Below are positions 62,535 through 62,748 of a stretch of 62,748 nt of DNA, in pieces. The translations under genes were made by a program, and so were the position numbers. How positions within the stretch are numbered: position 1 is the stretch's first letter; each line of letters starts with the position of its first letter. This stretch comes from Bacteroidales bacterium (lineage in GTDB: Bacteria > Bacteroidota > Bacteroidia > Bacteroidales > TTA-H9). The DNA is taken from the NCBI GenBank assembly GCA_030656615.1, contig JAUSOY010000086.1, positions 1 to 62,748 on the forward strand, in the 5' to 3' direction. The notes beneath the pieces are model-generated. The model was given only the letters and a program-made list of their open reading frames with translations. It searched no databases and had not been told where the DNA came from.

Positions 62535-62612
62535 ATGAAAAAACTATTTACTCTGCTTACCATAATCTTCATAACAATGCAGATTATGGCTCAGCCATTA
62601 ACCGGAATGTAA
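62535..62612 (+). pseudogene. Broken secreted-protein gene: signal peptide followed by an early stop
   Basis: An ATG preceded by CTCATATTAACCAA (the same 14 bp as before the T9SS gene at 21894) starts MKKLFTLLTIIFITMQIMAQ, a clear signal peptide, then PLTGM and a stop. In the homologous locus this position holds a large T9SS protein. The reading frame may be interrupted by an insertion or a nonsense change; sequence after 62612 reads open on both strands to the window end and could be a mobile-element end. Confidence 0.45.
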
Positions 62613-62748
62613 CTAATCAGTGTGCAAGTTAGCAATAACATTTAGAGAGCTAACAACATTTTGGTCATTTTTGATTATTGTATCTGTGATCGACCTGAGA
62701 ACAGCAAATATAAAAGCTCCGTTTGGTGATTTAAACTGGCCTGAGACC
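62613..62748. other. Window end, possible insertion-element or broken-gene sequence
   Basis: The minus strand is open for 45 codons from the window edge (VSGQFKSPNGAFIF, then ...NVIANLHTD-stop). It may be the C-terminus of a gene entering from the right, but I cannot name it. Confidence 0.25.

Overview
The window reads as chromosomal DNA of a Bacteroidota bacterium, probably a fermentative, amino-acid- and sugar-using member of Bacteroidales or a related order (an inference; no rRNA is present). The supporting signs are several proteins with type IX secretion (T9SS) C-terminal sorting domains, AraC regulators with a membrane-embedded N-terminal half, a DUF4270 lipoprotein next to glmS, a single-chain glycyl-tRNA synthetase, a GlmU-like nucleotidyltransferase, and promoters of the TAnnTTTG type.

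Layout. 1-9.1 kb is an accessory region next to the 3' end of a tRNA-Leu(CAA): an orphan hybrid-type sensor kinase, the mobile mystery protein A/B pair (Xre plus Fic) with two inverted-repeat operator candidates, an EF-G-like ribosomal-protection GTPase, a two-gene cassette resembling phage abortive-infection proteins, gene remnants and a Bro-N antirepressor gene lying between tRNA-Leu and a decayed copy of that tRNA's 3' end plus terminator. 9.2-16.1 kb is housekeeping: prs, rplY, pth, glyS, a GIY-YIG protein embedded in repeats, a membrane protein and a CYTH protein.

16.4-35.8 kb is a surface/secretion region. Three consecutive modules each hold a large T9SS-exported protein followed within 50 bp by a tiny Gly/Pro-rich protein with a C-terminal 'PIGGG - hydrophobic - KK' tail. 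A membrane AraC regulator sits between modules 1 and 2. A second GIY-YIG gene in repeats and a T9SS-exported subtilisin follow. A paralogous AraC regulator occurs at 61-62 kb, and a 24-bp motif in its upstream region is repeated exactly (inverted) upstream of the first one.

35.9-60.9 kb is mostly metabolism and cell maintenance: a TPR sensor kinase, tryptophanase, an SMR exporter, an M64 metallopeptidase, the butyrate-forming ptb-ptb2-buk operon, recO, a starch-synthase-like protein with DUF4270 lipoprotein and glmS, two secreted proteins, a hotdog thioesterase, superoxide dismutase, a DNA alkylation repair protein, glutamine synthetase, a GlmU-like protein, an LRR protein, an MFS transporter and an orphan HlyD adaptor. 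The window ends in an apparently broken secreted-protein gene.

The most unusual features are the repeated T9SS-protein/small-tail-protein modules, the shared 24-bp element of the two AraC loci, the tRNA-Leu duplication around the Bro-N gene, and the two GIY-YIG genes bracketed by short intergenic repeats.
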